Below, piece after piece: positions 32,258 to 35,566 of a DNA stretch of 35,566 nt. Numbering within the stretch: the first letter of the stretch is position 1; the number at the start of each line of letters is the position of its first letter. The notes below the pieces were generated by a model. That model was not told the DNA's origin, ran no database searches, and saw nothing but the letters and a program-made list of their open reading frames with translations. The position numbers and the translations under genes are program-made. This DNA is from CAZPDM01 sp964585305 (GTDB lineage: Bacteria; Planctomycetota; Uabimicrobiia; Uabimicrobiales; JABWCH01): contig CAZPDM010000039.1 of the NCBI GenBank assembly GCA_964585305.1, positions 1-35,566 of the forward strand, read 5' to 3'.

Positions 32258-33922
32258 ATGTCATTGCGATGGTCCACAAGAATTTATCAACTTTTTTTGC
32301 TTTTATTAACAGGAATATGTATTTTTATCTCTTCGCAATTTCTCCCAACTATTTTAGAAAAACGCCAAAAATACCAATTGACACAAAACCATCCTTTAGA
32401 AAATGCACCTCCTCAATTAGTGATTGCAACCACTGCTTTAGGCGGATTACGTGGTTTTATGATTGACTACCTTTGGCTTCGTGCTACCGAATTACGAAAC
32501 AAAGGAAGCCATTATGAAATTGTACAATTGTATGATTGGATAAGCAAACTCGAGCCGCGTATTCCAGAAGTTTGGTCTTATATTGCTTGGGAAATGGCAT
32601 ATAATATTTCAGAAACAATGTACAGTCCTGATGATCGTTGGCGTTGGATATACAAAGGAATGTGTCAATTGCGCGATCACGGAATCATTTATAACCAAAA
32701 TACTCCGCATCTTTATTGGGAACTAGCGTTCATGATTTACAACAAAATTGATGTTAACGCAATCCAACAATATAAGCATTATTTTGGCCTGAAATGGTTC
32801 CAATTCTGGAATGAGGTGCTAGGCTCGGAATTTGATATTGAAGCTATTGTGCAAGCACCTGCTACACTAGAAATCTTACTAAAAGATACTTTTGTTGTTC
32901 AATTTTTAGAAGAATCTAAAAAACATGCCAATTTTGATATGCTTGCAGATTTTTACAACATCAGTAATTTGTCTGAAGAAGCCAAATCTAAGTTGGACGA
33001 AATCACCAAACAAGAAAAATATGCTACAGCAATTCCCAAAATTATTGCCTATATTATCAGCCAGAGGTTACAAAAAGAATTCAAAATGCAACCCCAAAAA
33101 ATGCTATCCATGACTCAAAAATATGGAAAAATAGATTGGAGATTGCCTTCTGCACATAGTTTATATTGGGCAGAAGAAGGACTGGCAGCATTCGGCCGAC
33201 TCAAAGCCAATCCCAGCAAAAAATTATCTAATGTGAATATGGAAACATTAGAGAGAAATCTTGATAGAGTCCAACATACAGCCTTGCAACAAATATTTGA
33301 GTATGGGACTTTTCTTGTTATGACTCCCCAACGCCTGGTTTGTATTCCCAATTTTACAGTACTCGATTCTTTACAAGAACTTTGCGAAAATATCCAAAAA
33401 AAATGGGGATTAGAAAAAGGACGTGAAAGCCACGAAACATTTTTACGCCGAGCAATTGGCAAATGCTACATGCACAATCGCAGTGAACAAGCAAAGAAAT
33501 ATTTTGAGATATTAAAGAAGAAATTTCCTAATAACCCCGAATATCGTCAGGATATAGACACCTTCATTGTACAAGATGTTGGCCGCACAGTCAATTTTGC
33601 TCAGCCTCATGTTGTTGAAGAATACCTAATTCGTAGCCAGGCAGATGCCTACCGCTCCCTTTTAGAAAGCAATTACGAAAAATACAACGGACTGACTCAT
33701 ATCATTGCACTTATTTATCGAAGATATTTAGAACGCCACGATCAAAACTTTGATAACGAATACCTAAAACCCCGAACTATGGAATACATCCAGAAATCTG
33801 CCTATAGAAATTTAATAAGAGACACCGAAGTCATGTATGGTAAAGAAAAAAGTGCTACGATTTGGAATAGCATCGAAAAAAAATTCCCGATCTTTGCCAA
33901 ACTAAGAGAATTAAAAGAATAA
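32258..33922 (+). CDS. planctomycete-type membrane-anchored TPR-like protein, function unknown
   Basis: The 554-residue protein has one N-terminal membrane helix (about 9-30) and a long helical soluble part. The segment LGGLRGFMIDYLWLRATELRNKGSHYEIVQLYDWISKLEP, followed by EVWSYIAWEMAYNIS and W-R-W-IYKGMCQLRDHGIIYN, matches a protein I recall as widespread in Planctomycetota and some other PVC bacteria, always without assigned function. The helical hairpins resemble TPRs. GGGAGA precedes the ATG. It directly follows the 982-residue gene and ends at a strong terminator. Confidence 0.8.
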   Translation: MSLRWSTRIYQLFLLLLTGICIFISSQFLPTILEKRQKYQLTQNHPLENAPPQLVIATTALGGLRGFMIDYLWLRATELRNKGSHYEIVQLYDWISKLEPRIPEVWSYIAWEMAYNISETMYSPDDRWRWIYKGMCQLRDHGIIYNQNTPHLYWELAFMIYNKIDVNAIQQYKHYFGLKWFQFWNEVLGSEFDIEAIVQAPATLEILLKDTFVVQFLEESKKHANFDMLADFYNISNLSEEAKSKLDEITKQEKYATAIPKIIAYIISQRLQKEFKMQPQKMLSMTQKYGKIDWRLPSAHSLYWAEEGLAAFGRLKANPSKKLSNVNMETLERNLDRVQHTALQQIFEYGTFLVMTPQRLVCIPNFTVLDSLQELCENIQKKWGLEKGRESHETFLRRAIGKCYMHNRSEQAKKYFEILKKKFPNNPEYRQDIDTFIVQDVGRTVNFAQPHVVEEYLIRSQADAYRSLLESNYEKYNGLTHIIALIYRRYLERHDQNFDNEYLKPRTMEYIQKSAYRNLIRDTEVMYGKEKSATIWNSIEKKFPIFAKLRELKE

Positions 33923-33927
33923 AAAAA

Positions 33928-33961
33928 AACTTGCCAATACTAAAAATTGTGTTGGCAAGTT
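33928..33961. terminator. bidirectional-looking rho-independent terminator
   Basis: AACTTGCCAA (33928-33937) and TTGGCAAGTT (33952-33961) form a perfect 10-bp stem that can extend by three pairs into the loop. TTTTTT follows on the plus strand, and the run of A's before it gives T's on the minus strand. Confidence 0.92.
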
Positions 33962-34005
33962 TTTTTACGAATTTCTATATGACAATCAAGAAAGGAGAAA
34001 TCGTT

Positions 34006-34521
34006 ATGAAACAACCACAGTTTAAAATAGTTCCGCCTGAAGAAATGAAGGACAATGTTTTCAAACTTATTGGCAAGGACTGGATGCTTGTTACGGCAGG
34101 TACATCCGAAAAATACAACTGCATGACTGCATCGTGGGGTGGGATGGGAATATTGTGGCAAAAGCCAATCGCATTTGTTTTCATAAGGCCAGGACGATAT
34201 ACGTTTGAGTTTACAGAAACAAACCAGCGCATGTCGCTGTGCTTTTTCAAAGAAAAATACCGCCCTCTACTGAATCTCTGCGGAAGTAAATCAGGCAGGG
34301 ATATTGACAAGATGAAGCTAGAAGGGCTAACACCAGCTTTTTCAGAAAACGGAGTACCTTTCTATAACGAAGCCTGCATGATAATTTTGGCCAAAAAATT
34401 ATACTCTCAGTTTATTGATAAAAACCTTGTGCTGGAGCAATCAGTACATAATTTATACACTGGCGACGACTACCATAAAATGTATATCTGTGAAATTGAA
34501 AAAATTATGATACAACCATAA
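34006..34521 (+). CDS. flavin reductase-like domain protein
   Basis: With the ATG at 34006 (AAAGGAGAAA upstream) the product has 171 residues. An open frame reaches back to 33931, but that start lies inside the terminator and is rejected. The fold is the FMN-binding split barrel of flavin reductases: WMLVTAGTSEKYNCMTASWGGMGILWQKPIAFVFIRPGRYTFEF is the family core, and SGRDIDKMKLEGLTP is the usual following helix. It should bind FMN and reduce flavin or a small substrate with NAD(P)H; the substrate is unknown. The base composition looks higher in GC than the neighbours, and it lies between a strong terminator and an IS607-type element. This suggests acquisition by transfer. Confidence 0.87.
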   Translation: MKQPQFKIVPPEEMKDNVFKLIGKDWMLVTAGTSEKYNCMTASWGGMGILWQKPIAFVFIRPGRYTFEFTETNQRMSLCFFKEKYRPLLNLCGSKSGRDIDKMKLEGLTPAFSENGVPFYNEACMIILAKKLYSQFIDKNLVLEQSVHNLYTGDDYHKMYICEIEKIMIQP

Positions 34522-34767
34522 ATTCAGTATTTTTGACCATTAGCAATCGTAATATATTCGTCCCATAGATGGTAGCATATATGAACTATCGCCCATAGAA
34601 CAAACATATATGCCGGTATTTTGGGGCAATCTACCTAAATCATTTTCTACCACTTTCAAGGTACTCTTGGACATCTTTACGAGTATCCTCATCGCAATCA
34701 AAAATTGCTTCCTCTGCCGTCCAATCGGGCAGAAGATGATTATCAATCATAGATGTGATGGCATAGC
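34522..34767. other. gap without a convincing gene; possible remnant
   Basis: No convincing gene is seen. On the minus strand a short frame between about 34655 and 34770 reads MIDNHLLPDWTAEEAIFDCD and continues acidic to ESGRK before a stop. Its composition looks protein-like and could be the tail of a decayed gene. Other frames are broken. Confidence 0.3.
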
Positions 34768-34795
34768 TTTACAAAATATAACAAAAGTGTAAAAT
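34768..34795 (+). promoter_or_regulatory. probable promoter of the IS607-type tnpA
   Basis: TTTACA (34768-34773) and TAAAAT (34790-34795) are spaced by 16 bases, 31 bases before the tnpA ATG. GGAG at 34813 is the likely ribosome site. Confidence 0.5.
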
Positions 34796-34826
34796 ATCCC
34801 TAATTTTATTTAGGAGCTTTTACATA

Positions 34827-35392
34827 ATGTACGAAACAACAAAAGTAGCGTGTAGAAAATTGAATGTTCATCCTAATACATTAAGGAATTTATCAGAACA
34901 GGAAAAATTGTTACAATACGAACTCCTGGAAACCAAAGAAGATATGATGTAGAAGGATTTTTAGGAAAAATAAAATGTAGAAGGATGATCTGTTATTGTA
35001 GAGTATCGAGTTATAAGCAAAAAGATGATTTGGCAAGACAAGTCGCATTTATGAAGGAGAAATGTCCGAAGCATGAAATCATCCAAGACATCGGAAGTGG
35101 GCTTAACTTCAAAAGAAAAGGATTTAAAGCCATTTTGGAACTTGCGAATAAAGGAGAAATCAGAGAACTTGTGGTTGCCCACAAAGATAGGCTGTGCAGA
35201 TTCGGATTTGAGATTATCGAATGGCTTATCAACAAACAAAATGGGAAAATCGTGGTTCTCGATAAAACAAGTTATAGCCCCCAGGAAGAGCTTACAAGAG
35301 ATTTGCTTACCATCTTACATGTCTTCAGTTGCCGAATTAACGGATTGCGAAAATACCATAATCAAATCAAGAAAGATACGAATTTATCCTAA
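34827..35392 (+). pseudogene. tnpA: IS607-type serine recombinase TnpA, frameshifted
   Basis: The ATG at 34827 begins a MerR-like DNA-binding segment (KLNVHPNTLRNLSEQEK) that stops at TAG 34950. The continuation is in another frame from about 34906: TIRTPGNQRRYDVEGFLG, then the resolvase domain with ICYCRVSSYKQKDDLARQ (catalytic Ser codon at about 35006) and LVVAHKDRLCRFGFEIIEWL, ending at 35392. Restoring one base in the GGAAAAATT stretch at 34901-34909 joins the two halves exactly at the expected place. This is a recent single-base loss, a sequencing error, or slippage on the A run. An internal ATG at 34985 could yield a resolvase domain alone, without the DNA-binding part. Confidence 0.85.
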
Positions 35393-35566
35393 TGCTCAAC
35401 AAAGAGAAATCCTAAGAAAATGGATGGGAACTTCACGCTATGTGTATAATCAATCAATAACCAAATTAGAACATGGAACTAGAAATAATTGGATGGAGAT
35501 AAAAAAAGATTATCTTCCAACATTACCAGATTGGGCAAAAGAAGTTCCTTACCAGATCAAAGGAAT
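35319..35566 (+). CDS. tnpB: TnpB (IS607-associated RNA-guided nuclease family), N-terminal part
   Basis: Starting at ATG 35319 inside the end of tnpA, the frame gives 82 residues and runs off the window. After a short leader come IKSRKIRIYPNAQQREILRKW and SRYVYNQSITKLE, the typical N-terminal start of TnpB/OrfB proteins, then DYLPTLPDWAKEVPYQIKG. The catalytic RuvC-like part is outside the window, so activity cannot be judged. The tnpA overlap is normal for IS607 elements. Confidence 0.88.
   Translation, partial: MSSVAELTDCENTIIKSRKIRIYPNAQQREILRKWMGTSRYVYNQSITKLEHGTRNNWMEIKKDYLPTLPDWAKEVPYQIKG

Larger units (their letters stand above)
34827..35566 (+). mobile_element. IS607-family insertion sequence, right part beyond the window
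   Basis: The gene pair, a serine recombinase with a MerR-like N-terminus followed by an overlapping tnpB, defines the IS607 family. These elements carry no terminal inverted repeats, so the left boundary cannot be set from sequence alone; it lies between 34522 and 34827. The right end is outside the window. A TnpB fragment of the same general type lies at the left edge in the opposite orientation. Confidence 0.85.

Noticed and set aside
33931..34005. Upstream start for the flavin reductase gene
   Set aside because: It would begin within the terminator stem; a good ribosome site supports 34006.

Overview
The window is AT-rich, gene-dense bacterial DNA from a Gram-negative organism. The 3-deoxy-manno-octulosonate (Kdo) transferase, an outer-membrane beta-barrel protein and a periplasmic serine protease domain all point to an LPS-bearing outer membrane. 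Two proteins have architectures I associate with Planctomycetota: the coiled-coil protein at 5013-5882 with its 'GSDQGVEKGYQFTVYRG' C-terminal domain, and the 554-residue protein at 32258-33922. My best guess is a low-GC planctomycete or close PVC relative. This rests on family recognition from memory, not on a search.

Layout: (1) Position 1-97 is the tail end of a TnpB gene running off the left edge. (2) 109-5882, minus strand, is a cell-shape block: coiled-coil protein, small membrane protein, terminator, mreB, mreC, mreD, and a PBP2-type transpeptidase. (3) 5928-6289 is an unusually long gap with a strong minus-strand promoter and several hairpins. (4) 6290-8589 holds a divergent pair, a pseudopilin-like protein and a beta-barrel protein with a tandem-repeat linker. 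(5) 8657-10252 is a degenerate Ser/Thr kinase joined through one membrane helix to a trypsin-like protease. (6) 10255-13707, minus strand, is kdtA plus an unknown 707-residue protein. (7) 13845-19086 holds a degenerate UshA-like lipoprotein, then a likely operon of metal ABC permease, dihydrolipoyl dehydrogenase and MeaB GTPase. (8) 19252-27268 is a compact chemosensory cluster: CheA with two Hpt domains and a REC domain, a receptor without a sensor domain, CheW, a receptor with a periplasmic sensor, CheY, and a fusion of GspE/MshE N-terminal-like repeats to a CheX-type phosphatase domain. No cheR or cheB is present. (9) 27323-33922 holds a NIF3-family protein, a SpoIIM-family membrane protein, and two large proteins (982 and 554 residues) with helical or TPR-like regions. 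(10) 34006-35566 is a flavin reductase-like gene that looks different in composition, then an IS607-type element with a frameshifted tnpA and the start of tnpB at the right edge.

TnpB-type sequence lies at both ends, in opposite orientations. The window may therefore be a contig that stops in repeated insertion sequences.

The most unusual points are the kinase-protease fusion with altered catalytic residues, the MshE-N/CheX fusion beside CheY, the degenerate nucleotidase, and two intergenic stretches (6029-6126 and 25885-25966) that share several ordered blocks, including an identical 16-mer, and may be related structured RNA elements.
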